Under the pieces are notes generated by a model. The model did no database searches. It saw only the letters and a program-made list of their open reading frames with translations, and was not told the origin of the DNA. Both the position numbers and the translations under genes were made by a program. Below are positions 1-8,610 of a stretch of DNA of 64,000 nucleotides, in pieces; the stretch's first letter is position 1; every line of letters begins with the position of its first letter. Origin of the DNA: CAWCBG01 sp963793845 (GTDB lineage Bacteria; Acidobacteriota; Terriglobia; Terriglobales; Acidobacteriaceae); the NCBI GenBank assembly GCA_963793845.1, contig CAWCBG010000011.1, forward strand, positions 62,001 through 126,000. The letters are read 5' to 3'.

Positions 1-1
1 G

Positions 2-172
2 CAGGGTGCCGGCGCCGGTGTGAATGCCACAAAGCCAAATACGGTGAAGAGGGTAATCGTAGAGCCGGATCCCGACCCCAATCAGAAGCCGGCGCATAAG
101 CCACCTTCCGATACTCAGGACCATACCAACCCCGCCACGACCCAGCCGGAGACCACTACTCCGCAGCGATGA
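2..172 (+). CDS. mreC: MreC C-terminal tail (partial)
   Basis: The open frame enters from the left edge and stops at TGA 170-172, overlapping the mreD start in an ATGA junction. Only about 56 residues are visible. They form a Pro/Thr/Asp/Gln-rich, probably disordered tail ending in PQR, with no recognisable domain. The identification as MreC rests on position: mreC normally lies directly before mreD in mreBCD clusters, and MreC proteins often end in a low-complexity periplasmic tail. The body of the gene lies outside the window. Confidence 0.6.
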   Translation, partial: QGAGAGVNATKPNTVKRVIVEPDPDPNQKPAHKPPSDTQDHTNPATTQPETTTPQR

Positions 173-717
173 CTACACGAACGATGCCTTTTCGCGGAAG
201 CTACACCTCACGGGAGCAGGTTGCGGTCTACGAGTTCAACTGGCTCGCGACCATCCTGATTCCGCTGGTCGCGGTCTTCCTGCAGGCGTTTCTTCGGGTC
301 CTGATCTCGGTTCCGTTCCTTCCGGTGATCGACCTTCCCATGATGGTGGTGATCTTCTTTGCGGTTGCACGCCGTAACCCGGTCAGCGGCTGCATTACCG
401 GCGCGATCATTGGGCTGATGCAGGACCTGCTTGCCGGACCTAATCATCCGCTGGGGATGTACGGCATCGTTAACACCATCATCGGATTCGCGGCATCGTC
501 GCTGGGCGTAAAGATCGACGTCGAGAATCCGGGATCGCGTTTCCTGATCACCTACGTCTTCTTCGTGATGCACCAGGGGATCTACTATGGCGTAGCTCAC
601 GGCTTGCTGCGGCAGACCATGCAATGGAGCTGGAGTCACGTGGCCGTCTCGGCCCTGGCGAATGCCGTCCTGGCGCTGTTTGTCTTTAGCCTGCTGGACC
701 GGTTCAAGCAGAGATAG
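169..717 (+). CDS. mreD: Rod shape-determining protein MreD
   Basis: The 182-residue protein is very hydrophobic, with about five membrane segments beginning near residue 25. Its centre has the MreD-type pattern of a Gly/Ala-rich helix followed by MQDLLAG and a conserved Pro-Leu-Gly turn. MreD is an inner-membrane member of the elongasome, working with MreB, MreC, PBP2 and RodA in lateral wall synthesis. Its start overlaps the upstream stop by four bases, so it is probably translationally coupled to mreC. The next shape genes (mrdA, rodA) are separated from it by an inserted toxin-antitoxin pair on the other strand. Confidence 0.88.
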   Translation: MTTRTMPFRGSYTSREQVAVYEFNWLATILIPLVAVFLQAFLRVLISVPFLPVIDLPMMVVIFFAVARRNPVSGCITGAIIGLMQDLLAGPNHPLGMYGIVNTIIGFAASSLGVKIDVENPGSRFLITYVFFVMHQGIYYGVAHGLLRQTMQWSWSHVAVSALANAVLALFVFSLLDRFKQR

Positions 718-759
718 GAAGGATGGCTTGAAACCGCGGAAAAGGCGATGCTGGCAAAC

Positions 760-1167
760 TTAAAGTTGGAAGAAGACCGCAGGAGAAACGCCGAACTTAG
801 CGCTCAGCCGTTCGATATGCTCCCTGGTTAGCTCTCGTTTGCCGTGCAGTATCTCCGAGGCAATGCTCTCAGTGCCGAAAACTTCCATCAGATCCTTCTG
901 TCGCAAATCGTTGGCCTCCATCAAATGCCGGATAATGGCCACCGGCGAGGCGTCTAGAACCGGAGCATGCTTTGCTTCAAAATCCTCGATCAGCAGTACC
1001 AGCAGTTCGATGAGCTTTTTCTCAGCCGGGGTGACCGATTTTTTCCCGGTCAACTCTTCGAGTCGGCGAATGTAAGCCCGGTTCTGCCTCTGATCATGAA
1101 TGACCTCGGGTCTGGTCTCCGAGAGTAAAGCTGCATAATTCGCGGATATTGCGTTCATTTCTTCCAT
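760..1167 (-). CDS. higA: HigA-type antitoxin, XRE-family helix-turn-helix
   Basis: The 135-residue protein has a helical N-terminal half and a C-terminal XRE helix-turn-helix at about residues 82-132 (LRQKDL, then SEILHGKREL and a segment ending PAVFF). This arrangement is typical of HigA antitoxins of the toxin-first type. It would neutralise HigB and repress the shared promoter. The gene overlaps the end of higB by 13 bases on the same strand, so the two are co-transcribed. The pair is antisense to, and inserted between, mreD and mrdA. Family assignment is from fold pattern and partner; the DNA site is inferred. Confidence 0.85.
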   Translation of the reverse strand: MEEMNAISANYAALLSETRPEVIHDQRQNRAYIRRLEELTGKKSVTPAEKKLIELLVLLIEDFEAKHAPVLDASPVAIIRHLMEANDLRQKDLMEVFGTESIASEILHGKRELTREHIERLSAKFGVSPAVFFQL

Positions 1168-1442
1168 TTACCCCGGTCGTACTCTGCATGCGTCAGAAGG
1201 CGTTTGACAAAGATAATTTGCCACCGATATTCGATCTTGACGATCAGCCGATAGCTGTTGCCTTTGATATTGAACACCGTATAAGGCTCTATGAAATCGG
1301 CATGCGGGTACACTCTTCTTACGTCAACAAGGCTGTGCCAGTCTGCGAGCCTGGCAATCTTGTACCACTCTGAGATTGGCCCCTCAACGGAGGGATCCGC
1401 CGCAACGGCATCACGCCAGGCACTCTTGCTGATAACGCGCAT
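1155..1442 (-). CDS. higB: HigB-type mRNA interferase toxin
   Basis: The 95-residue basic protein matches the HigB toxin family: an N-terminal MRVISK strand, a central ADFIEPYTVFNIKGN block, then YRLIVKIEY and a C-terminal HAEYDRGKWK segment. HigB toxins cleave mRNA on the ribosome. The gene is first in the pair and its end overlaps higA, the usual higBA order. A TATAAT box about 33 bases upstream, next to a CTTCGC/GCGAAG inverted repeat, suggests an autoregulated promoter. No good Shine-Dalgarno sequence is seen, so translation may be weak. Confidence 0.88.
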   Translation of the reverse strand: MRVISKSAWRDAVAADPSVEGPISEWYKIARLADWHSLVDVRRVYPHADFIEPYTVFNIKGNSYRLIVKIEYRWQIIFVKRLLTHAEYDRGKWKK

Positions 1443-1474
1443 CTAGGGAGATACCCGTGGCATGGTCCTCACCC

Positions 1475-1497
1475 ATTATACTTCGCAATTCGCGAAG
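1475..1497 (-). promoter_or_regulatory. higBA promoter -10 box and candidate operator
   Basis: Read on the minus strand, TATAAT lies at 1475-1480. Immediately upstream is a 6-bp inverted repeat, CTTCGC (1481-1486) and GCGAAG (1492-1497), occupying the spacer between -10 and a poor, A/T-rich -35. An operator in this place would let HigA block RNA polymerase. This is inferred from layout. Apart from this site and the mrdA promoter, the gap 1443-1766 shows nothing I can identify. Confidence 0.5.
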
Positions 1498-1708
1498 AAA
1501 AATACGCAGATAGGTGCGTTCCCCTAGATTTGCGAACGGCCAATGAATGAGGGGGTTACGTAGGCTTTGCGGGCCGCGCCGACGGTCCCAGGGATTACAA
1601 TCAGACCAGCGCCTTAACGGTCACGCACAAAATTCAGGAAGCATGGCTTCTCCAGGCTGTGGGCCGTCATCCCGGCCAGAGTACCTGATCTGCCAACTGG
1701 TTAACGAA

Positions 1709-1736
1709 TTGACACGAAGTTTCACAACCATATAGC
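1709..1736 (+). promoter_or_regulatory. Candidate sigma-70 promoter for mrdA-rodA
   Basis: A perfect TTGACA (1709-1714) is followed after 16 bases by TATAGC (1731-1736), about 30 bases before the mrdA start. It lies downstream of the inverted higBA pair, so the distal shape genes appear to have their own promoter rather than depending on read-through from mreBCD. Confidence 0.55.
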
Positions 1737-1766
1737 GGTAATCTGTTTAGTCGAGAGTCGTTCTTG

Positions 1767-3947
1767 ATGTTTGGTCGCGAGGAAAAAGTCTCCCAATTCC
1801 GCCTCACCGCAGTGCAATACGTCCTGCTGGGAATTTTCCTCATTCTCGCCTTTGGACTGTGGCGGCTGCAGGTCGCTCGCAGCGACTACTATTCCTCACT
1901 AGCCGAGCAGAACCGTATCAAGCAAGTTCCAATCCTTGCGCCGCGCGGCAAGATTCTCGATCGCGAAGGCCGCATCATCGTCGACAACTATCCTTCGTTC
2001 TCGGTGCTGCTGCTGCGTGACCAGAATCGCAATCTCGACGCCGACGCCGACAAGATCGCGTCCGGGCTGCACATGGATCCTGATGAGCTGCGCGCCCGCC
2101 TCAAGCACATGGCAGCCGTGCCGGGTTACCAGCCGCTGTTCCTGAAGGACGACATTACACCGGACGAACTCGCCTTCATCGAGTCGCACAAGGGCGAACT
2201 GCCAGAGTTAGACACCATTACGGTGCATCGCCGCTTGTATCCGAAGAACGGCTTCATGGCGCATGTGATCGGCTATGTCGGCCAGGTAAGCGAGGACATG
2301 CTGCAGCAGCCGCAGTGGGAGCTGTATAACTCCGGCGACATCGTGGGCATGTCGGGCGTGGAGCAGTATTACAACGATATCCTGATGGGCAAGAACGGCT
2401 ATCGCCAGGCGCTGGTCAACAGCCGTGGCAAAGAAGTAGGCACCCTGAGCGATGTGCCTGCGATACCCGGCAAGCAGCTCCGGCTCACCATCGATCTCGA
2501 CCTGCAGATCGCCGCGGAAGAGGCGCTGGAGGGCAAGCCGGGCGCGATCGTGGCGATGGATCCGCGTAACGGCGAAATTCTCGCGATGGTCAGCCGTCCC
2601 GCGTTTGATCCCAACGAATTCGCGGTGCACATCAGCCGTAAAGAATGGAACGATCTGATTACCGATCCTGGCAAGCCGCTGCTCAACAAGGCGATTCAGG
2701 CGCAGCTTGCCCCGGGCTCGGTGTTCAAGATCATCATGGCGACTGCTGGCCTGCAGGAAGGCATCGCGCAGGACCTGGTGGTGAACTGCGGCGGCGGTAA
2801 GACCTTCTACGGGCGCTTCTTCAAATGCTGGATTGCCGCGACCCACGGCTCGCACGGCAGCGTTGGTATCACCAAGGCGATCTATCAGTCGTGCGATTCG
2901 TACTTCTACACCCTGGCGGAGAAGCTGGGCATCACCCGCATTGCCAAGTACGCGACCATGCTGGGACTGGGCCAGAAGACGGGCATCGACCTGCCGCAGG
3001 AAGTCAGTGGCGTAATGCCGTCGGAAGAGTGGAAGATCAGGAACTTCAAGCAGAAGTGGTATGCCGGTGAGACCATCTCAGTCGGCATCGGCCAGGGCGC
3101 GGTGGCCACCACGCCTATCCAGTTGGCGCGCGCTATCGGCGCCATTACCAGCGATGGGGAGTTGCGCCGCCCTCATATTGCGTTTCCCGATCAGTTTCCT
3201 GCCGGCTTCAAGCAGGTAGCGAACTACACCGATGTGGTGCACGTTCCCATCGACCAGCAGAACTGGGAGACGATCACGGACGCCATGGCGCAGGTAGTTT
3301 CGCCGATGGGCACTGCGGGCAGCGCTGCCATCAAGGGTGTGGATTTTGCCGGCAAGACCGGCAGCGCACAGACGGTCTCCAACGACCTGAAGAAGAAAAT
3401 GGGCGCAGCCGGCAAGAGCATGTACAAGGACAACGGGTGGTTCGTCGGCGTGACTCCCCGGCGCAATCCGGAGATTGTCGTGGCATGCCTTTTCGAAGGT
3501 GGCGAGCACGGAGCGCTGGCGGCCCGCGTGGCTGCGAAGGTGATCCGGGCTTACGTCGAGAAGCAGCGCAATCGTCAGACAGAGATGGCAAAGGCAGGGG
3601 GATCAAAGCAGGCCGAGGTGGCAGCCGTCTGGCATGACGCGGACGCCACCCAGGGCGACAAACTTCAGGGCGGGCACTACACCATTTCCGCTGACGGCAC
3701 GACCAAGCCGGTGGCCGCCGCTCCCGGCGTCGAAAAGACCCAGGAGCCCGAGCCCCGCGCCAGCGATCTTGAGGCGACCGAGTCGCACGAGGAGATGGCA
3801 AAACCTGAGGTCGATGCTGCTGAGGAGCCAAAGGCCGTGCCGCTGGGACTGCAACAACCGCCTTCGCAGAAGCCTGCTCCGAAGAAGGCACCTCCACCCA
3901 CCGCAGTTGCCCCCGCCGCGGCTGTGCTTCCCGAGAGACAACCGTGA
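1767..3947 (+). CDS. mrdA: Penicillin-binding protein 2 (peptidoglycan transpeptidase)
   Basis: The 726-residue class B PBP has one membrane anchor at about residues 17-36, a dimerisation region containing the APRGKILDREGR signature, and a C-terminal transpeptidase domain. The active-site SVFK serine is residue 318, the second motif is SCD (about 375-377) and the third is KTG (530-532). It crosslinks lateral-wall peptidoglycan with RodA. An unusual Pro/Ala/Glu-rich tail of roughly 110 residues follows the catalytic domain. I chose ATG 1767 over the adjacent TTG at 1764. The stop overlaps the rodA start by four bases (GTGA), showing tight coupling. Confidence 0.93.
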   Translation: MFGREEKVSQFRLTAVQYVLLGIFLILAFGLWRLQVARSDYYSSLAEQNRIKQVPILAPRGKILDREGRIIVDNYPSFSVLLLRDQNRNLDADADKIASGLHMDPDELRARLKHMAAVPGYQPLFLKDDITPDELAFIESHKGELPELDTITVHRRLYPKNGFMAHVIGYVGQVSEDMLQQPQWELYNSGDIVGMSGVEQYYNDILMGKNGYRQALVNSRGKEVGTLSDVPAIPGKQLRLTIDLDLQIAAEEALEGKPGAIVAMDPRNGEILAMVSRPAFDPNEFAVHISRKEWNDLITDPGKPLLNKAIQAQLAPGSVFKIIMATAGLQEGIAQDLVVNCGGGKTFYGRFFKCWIAATHGSHGSVGITKAIYQSCDSYFYTLAEKLGITRIAKYATMLGLGQKTGIDLPQEVSGVMPSEEWKIRNFKQKWYAGETISVGIGQGAVATTPIQLARAIGAITSDGELRRPHIAFPDQFPAGFKQVANYTDVVHVPIDQQNWETITDAMAQVVSPMGTAGSAAIKGVDFAGKTGSAQTVSNDLKKKMGAAGKSMYKDNGWFVGVTPRRNPEIVVACLFEGGEHGALAARVAAKVIRAYVEKQRNRQTEMAKAGGSKQAEVAAVWHDADATQGDKLQGGHYTISADGTTKPVAAAPGVEKTQEPEPRASDLEATESHEEMAKPEVDAAEEPKAVPLGLQQPPSQKPAPKKAPPPTAVAPAAAVLPERQP

Positions 3948-5029
3948 GCCGTTACGTTTCGTTTCGAGACTTCGACTGGGTGCTGCTGGCGCTGGTCTTG
4001 ATCATCTGCGCCCTGGGCATCGTCGAGATCTACAGCGCAACTCTGGCGACCAAGTTCGCAGGCGTCCACATCAAGCAGATTTACTGGGTGCTGGGTGGAG
4101 TGGGCCTCATGTTCCTGGTGAGTGTGGTCAACTACAGCGCACTCATCAACCGGGTTCCGGTAATGTACGCCATCGCGATCGCTTCCCTGCTGGCGGTCGA
4201 GTTGTTCGGCAAGAAATATCTGGGTGCGCGGCGCTGGGTGCAGGTCGGCAGCTTCCACTTTCAGCCGTCGGAGTGGGTCAAGCTGGTGCTGATCCTGGCT
4301 ATGGCCAAGTATTTCGCGGACAATCGCGGCGAGTGCGACGCGCAGGACATCGTCAAGGCCGGAGCGCTGGTGGGCATCCCCATGCTCATGGTGTTGGCGC
4401 AGCCTGATCTGGGCACGGCGCTCACCTACCTTCCCATTGCCGTCATGGGCTTGTTCCTTGGAGGGATGAAGGCGAAGCACGGCTTGATCATCCTGCTGAT
4501 CGGCGCCCTGCTGGCGCCGGTGGGCTGGCACTTCCTGAAGCCTTATCAGCAGGATCGGCTGACCAGTTTTATGGAGCCGGAGGCCGATCCACAACACAAG
4601 GGCTACCAGGTCATTCAATCCCTGGTGGCGGTGGGCTCGGGCGGCATCTTCGGCAAAGGAACGGCGCATGGCAGCCAGACGCAGGGACAGTTCCTTCCCG
4701 TGCCGCACACCGACTTTATCTTCGCTGCCTTCGCCGAGGAGCACGGATTCATAGGCGCTATGGGACTGATGCTGCTATACTTTATCGTGCTGATGCGTCT
4801 GATTCAGAACGCTCAGACGGCCCCTGACCGGGCGGGCGCTTTCGTTGTCATGGGTGTGGTCGCCGTGCTGGCGTTCCATATCCTGGTCAACGTAGGAATG
4901 GTGGTAGGCTTCATGCCGGTCACGGGAATTCCCTTGCCGCTAATGAGTTACGGGGGATCGTCAGTACTGTTCATGTTCCTGGCGCTGGGCATCGTGATGA
5001 ATGTGCGCATGCGCCGGTTTGTGAATTGA
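3944..5029 (+). CDS. rodA: Rod shape-determining glycosyltransferase RodA
   Basis: The 361-residue SEDS-family membrane protein has about ten hydrophobic segments. It carries RodA/FtsW marks: FQPSEWVKL, MLAQPDLGTAL-like and LPVPHTDFIFA motifs, and a conserved C-terminal GIPLPLMSYGGSS block. RodA polymerises lipid II into glycan strands and acts with PBP2 in elongation. It starts with GTG 3944 inside the end of mrdA, so the two are translationally coupled. RodA rather than FtsW is favoured by pairing with mrdA and mreD. Confidence 0.93.
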   Translation: MSRYVSFRDFDWVLLALVLIICALGIVEIYSATLATKFAGVHIKQIYWVLGGVGLMFLVSVVNYSALINRVPVMYAIAIASLLAVELFGKKYLGARRWVQVGSFHFQPSEWVKLVLILAMAKYFADNRGECDAQDIVKAGALVGIPMLMVLAQPDLGTALTYLPIAVMGLFLGGMKAKHGLIILLIGALLAPVGWHFLKPYQQDRLTSFMEPEADPQHKGYQVIQSLVAVGSGGIFGKGTAHGSQTQGQFLPVPHTDFIFAAFAEEHGFIGAMGLMLLYFIVLMRLIQNAQTAPDRAGAFVVMGVVAVLAFHILVNVGMVVGFMPVTGIPLPLMSYGGSSVLFMFLALGIVMNVRMRRFVN

Positions 5030-5040
5030 ACACCTGAGCT

Positions 5041-5450
5041 GTTGACGAACATGAGAACCGCGTCCCGGGGACGCGAATTTGAGAAACCGGTTCCATCCGC
5101 CGGGGAGATGTTCCGAATTTTGGATTCGGGTCTCCGAAGGATGGCAACAAGATTACGAACACCCTCACGTACGAGGGTATGCCGGCCGCCGGAGGAACGG
5201 GGCCGGACAGGATTGCAGGTACGTTAACCAAGGCGGGAAACGGCTCCATCAGCTGAAGCTGAGTGTGCGGCCACAGACCTCGGGAAAACGCGCCGATTAC
5301 CGGTGCATAACACTCCACCAGTTACGATAACCAACATCGGGTGTGAAGCCGATCCGGGTGAGAGTCCGGGTGTGTCTCCGCACTGATGGTTGGTTGCGCG
5401 CATTCTCTGTCCGTTCCTGATCGACCGCGCCGGTAGTTACCGGAGCGTCC
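5041..5450 (+). ncRNA. Possible structured 5' leader RNA of rng
   Basis: This 420-base gap has no convincing gene but many paired segments. ACCCTC 5161-5166 pairs with GAGGGT 5173-5178; CCGGCC 5182-5187 pairs with GGCCGG 5201-5206. AACCAAC plus ATC (5329-5338) pairs with GAT and GTTGGTT (5385-5395), leaving one bulged G. Inside the last stem lie GAAGCCG (5345-5351), GGGTGAGAGTCC (5356-5367) and CCGCACTG (5378-5385), in the order seen in the P4-P6 core of cobalamin riboswitches. A full riboswitch is not established. RNase E genes are known to be autoregulated through structured leaders, which is the alternative reading. Confidence 0.35.
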
Positions 5451-8390
5451 ATGAATAAGGAACTTTACGTATCTTCCACACCCCACGAAACCAAAGTGGC
5501 CCTGGTGGAAGACGATCAGCTCGCCGAAGTCTTTTTCGAGCGGGAAAACGAATACACTCTTGCAGGATCCATTTACAAAGGCCGCGTGACCCGCGTGCTG
5601 CCCGGCATGCAGTCGGCTTTCGTCGACATCGGCCTGGAGCGCGATGCCTTCCTCTACGTCTCCGACTTTCTGGAACTGACAGGCGACGAAGAAGACGAGG
5701 AGTTCGGAGAGATTCCAGCGCCTCGCACGACCGTGGACTTTGCCCGCACACCCACCCAACAACAGGCTGCGTCCGCCGCTGAATCTGCACCGGCCGTGCT
5801 TCGTGATACGGAAGACAGCACCGACTTTGTGGCAGGGCTGGAGGATTTTCCTCCGCCGGAAGGCGCCGCAGAAGGCGATGACGAGGGCGGGATCGAAGAG
5901 ACTTCCTCCGGAACTTCCGAGACCCAGGATGAAGAGGGCGCCCGCCGGTGGCGGGGTCGCCGCCGCCGTCGTGGCGGACGCCGCGGACGTCCCGATGAGC
6001 GGCCGGAGCGTACCGAGCAGCCCAAGGTAGAGGCAGCGAAGCCGGAAGTGCAGCCTCATGCCGCCGCCGAGCCGGTGGCGGAAGTCCATCCCGAGCCGCG
6101 GCAGGAACGCGCCGCGCCGCAGCGTTATGCGCCGATTCTGCTTCCCGGCGAATCCATTTCGAAATATCGCAACTTAGCCTCGCAGCCCGCGAATGAGCCT
6201 TCCGCTCCGTTGGGCAATGGTGTCCTGGTGGTGGGCGAAGAACAACTCGAGACGCCTGAAGCTTCTCTTGCTCCGGTCGTGGAGGAAATCGAGCCGCGGC
6301 CAGCCGAGTTCGTCGAATCGCATCCGTTTGCCCCGGAAGAGCACATGGAATATGCGGAAGGTCATGTTGCGACCGAGCCGGAACAATTGGAGCGTGCCGC
6401 CGCCGGCTTCACTCACGAACATCCTCACGAGGAAGCTCGTCGCGAAGAGGCAAGCTACAAGGTGCTCTCGGTCGCTGAACCCGTCGCGATGACTGCTCCG
6501 GCTGCGGAGGTGTCGCATCTGGAGGCGGTTCGCGAGGACGAGCAGGAGCCGGATGAGATTGCACCGGTGCATGCTGACGACGGTGCTGACGAGGCCAGCC
6601 AGGTGCAGGACGCGCCGGAAGAGAGGCCCGAACACATCGCTCAATGGGCGCGCGAAGCGCCATCTGAGCATGAGGCGGAGCTGGAACATCAAATGCGGTT
6701 TCCGCACGAGACGGACGTCCCCCAGCGCACTGCACCGGCAGAGGCGCCCCAGGGACGTACGCTGGAGCACGAGGTTCTGGAGGACGATGAGATGGAATTC
6801 CATCCCATGCCGGAAAACATCGAAGCGCTGAGTGAAGTCGCGGGTGACGAAGAGCTGGTACTGGAAGAAGAGATCATGGACCGCGACGCTTACTCCGATC
6901 GCTGGGTTCCAAAGATCGCCGATGTCGACGAGGATGAGGTCATCGCGGCGGAAGAACGCGGCGAAAACATCTTCGAGGGCGGCAACGACGAGGAGGAGGA
7001 AGAAGAAGACGAGGCCATTGAGGCTGCCGAGACCAATGGCGGGCGGGCCGAAGTACGTTCCCCGGCTCCCACCGTTGGCTATCAACAGCGCCAGTCACAG
7101 CGGCCGGGTTATGACCGCAATCAGCGCGGGCGGCGCGGCGGAGGACGCCGCAACAATGTTCGCACCCGCCCCCATTCCAACCGGCCTATGCCGCTGATCA
7201 CCGATCTGCTCAAAGAGGGGCAGGAGGTGCTGATCCAGATTGCCAAGGAGCCGATCGGCAAGAAGGGCGCGCGCATCACCAGCCACATCGCGCTGCCGGG
7301 CCGCTTCCTGGTCTACATGCCCACGGTCAACCACGTTGGCGTGTCGCGCAAGATTGCCTCCGACGAAGAGCGGCAGCGGTTGAAGCGCATCGTCACCAGC
7401 GAGCGTGAAAATGGATTGGGTGGCTTCATCGTTCGCACCGCCGCAGCCAATATCAAGGAAGACGAGTTGCGTTCCGACATCCGCTTCCTGAAGCACCTGT
7501 GGGCCGAGATCAAGAACCGGGCCGAAGACAGCAAATCTCCCGCGCTGATCTATCACGACCTCAACCTGGTGGAGCGCGTGCTGCGCGACCAGGTGAATGC
7601 CGACTTCTCGCAGATCTGGGTCGACACGGAAGACCAGTACGAGCGCGTGGTCCGCTTCGCCAGCCGCTTCCAGCCGTCCCTGGTCAAGCGCATAAAGCTC
7701 TATACCAAGGACGCTCCACTGTATGAGCATTTCGGCATCCAGGAAGAGATTGACCGCTCGCTCAAGTCGAAGGTATGGCTGAAGAGCGGAGGCTACCTGG
7801 TCATCAACCAGACCGAAGCGCTGGTGGCGATCGACATCAATACCGGCAAGTATGTCGGCAAGACGCAGCGCCTGGAAGACACCATCGTCAGGACCAACGT
7901 GGATGCCGTGAAGGAAATCGTGCGGCAGATCCGGTTGCGCGATCTTGGCGGCATCATCGTGATCGACTTCATCGACATGGACGAGCGCAAAAACCGGCAG
8001 AAGGTTATGCAGGCGCTGGAAGAGGCCATGCGCTACGACCGTGCCCCGTCAAAGGTGCTTCAGTTCAACGATTTCGGATTGGTCGCTATCACCCGCAAGC
8101 GGGTCAAGCAGTCGCTGGAGCGCACGCTGGGCGAGACTTGTCCCTACTGCGTCGGTGCTGGGTTCGTGAAGTCGGTTCCGACGGTCTGCAACGAGCTCTA
8201 TATCGAGATGCGCAAGATGGCCAAGGTACACGACCGCACCGATATCACGGTGCGCGTGAACCCGGAAGTCGCCAAGGCGCTCAAGGCGAATAACGGAAAG
8301 CTCATTACGGAGTTGGAAGAGCTGACCGGCAAGACCGTGTTGGTGAAAAGCGATCCCATGCTGCACCAGGAGAACTTCGACATCCACTAA
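5451..8390 (+). CDS. rng: Ribonuclease E/G with a very large acidic insertion
   Basis: The 979-residue protein begins with the RNase E/G N-terminus (MNKELYVS, then YKGRVTRVLPGMQSAFVDIG, the first part of the S1 domain). At about residues 76-580 a Glu/Ala/Pro-rich, low-complexity insert interrupts the S1 region. It contains two Arg/Gly-rich patches, near residues 165-185 and 555-575. The conserved body resumes at PLITDLLKEGQEVLIQ. Catalytic aspartates are D795 (in AIDINTGKYVG) and D839 (in IVIDFID), and the zinc-link CPYC is at 897-900. It processes rRNA/tRNA and degrades mRNA. The canonical C-terminal scaffold of E. coli RNase E is absent; the insert may serve as scaffold. Confidence 0.92.
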   Translation: MNKELYVSSTPHETKVALVEDDQLAEVFFERENEYTLAGSIYKGRVTRVLPGMQSAFVDIGLERDAFLYVSDFLELTGDEEDEEFGEIPAPRTTVDFARTPTQQQAASAAESAPAVLRDTEDSTDFVAGLEDFPPPEGAAEGDDEGGIEETSSGTSETQDEEGARRWRGRRRRRGGRRGRPDERPERTEQPKVEAAKPEVQPHAAAEPVAEVHPEPRQERAAPQRYAPILLPGESISKYRNLASQPANEPSAPLGNGVLVVGEEQLETPEASLAPVVEEIEPRPAEFVESHPFAPEEHMEYAEGHVATEPEQLERAAAGFTHEHPHEEARREEASYKVLSVAEPVAMTAPAAEVSHLEAVREDEQEPDEIAPVHADDGADEASQVQDAPEERPEHIAQWAREAPSEHEAELEHQMRFPHETDVPQRTAPAEAPQGRTLEHEVLEDDEMEFHPMPENIEALSEVAGDEELVLEEEIMDRDAYSDRWVPKIADVDEDEVIAAEERGENIFEGGNDEEEEEEDEAIEAAETNGGRAEVRSPAPTVGYQQRQSQRPGYDRNQRGRRGGGRRNNVRTRPHSNRPMPLITDLLKEGQEVLIQIAKEPIGKKGARITSHIALPGRFLVYMPTVNHVGVSRKIASDEERQRLKRIVTSERENGLGGFIVRTAAANIKEDELRSDIRFLKHLWAEIKNRAEDSKSPALIYHDLNLVERVLRDQVNADFSQIWVDTEDQYERVVRFASRFQPSLVKRIKLYTKDAPLYEHFGIQEEIDRSLKSKVWLKSGGYLVINQTEALVAIDINTGKYVGKTQRLEDTIVRTNVDAVKEIVRQIRLRDLGGIIVIDFIDMDERKNRQKVMQALEEAMRYDRAPSKVLQFNDFGLVAITRKRVKQSLERTLGETCPYCVGAGFVKSVPTVCNELYIEMRKMAKVHDRTDITVRVNPEVAKALKANNGKLITELEELTGKTVLVKSDPMLHQENFDIH

Positions 8391-8445
8391 AAGCAGTGGT
8401 CAGTCGTCAGTGAGCAGTTGTCAGTTTGCCACTCGCGGTTCAATG

Positions 8446-8480
8446 TCAGCCAGCAGCCTCGAGCTACTGGCTGATTTTTC
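8446..8480 (+). terminator. Rho-independent terminator after rng
   Basis: TCAGCCAG (8446-8453) pairs with CTGGCTGA (8467-8474), followed by five T residues at 8475-8479. It lies 56 bases after the rng stop and fits an intrinsic terminator. Confidence 0.6.
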
Positions 8481-8522
8481 TCGCGATTGATCCGGAGAGA
8501 AAAGAAATAAGCACAGCTAGAA

Positions 8523-8610
8523 CAGTTCCGCCATTGCTGTATCCCCAACTGGGATCGGGTAGCATGGGGCTTCAGCGCCAGGTCCCGACGCGCTCCAATA
8601 GACTCGGTGG
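8523..8610 (+). repeat. Dispersed intergenic repeat, copy A
   Basis: This segment resembles 27700-27790. Shared blocks in the same order are GTTCC, ATTGC, GTATCCC, TCGGGTAG, AGCGCCA, ACGCGC and AATAGACTCGGTGG. Both copies are intergenic. The gap 8391-8769 also holds an 11-bp inverted pair, CAGTTGTCAGT 8415-8425 and ACTGACAACTG 8737-8747. No gene is seen in it. Confidence 0.6.

Noticed and set aside
1547..1735. A 62-codon frame before mrdA
   Set aside because: No ribosome-binding site or family; it covers the mrdA promoter.
3677..4744. A 355-codon open frame antisense to mrdA/rodA
   Set aside because: It spans the junction of two clear genes and shows no domain.
6174..7085. A 303-codon frame antisense to the rng insert, and several others there
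   Set aside because: Low-complexity coding sequence gives open frames on every strand; the insert reads continuously in frame with the conserved rng parts.
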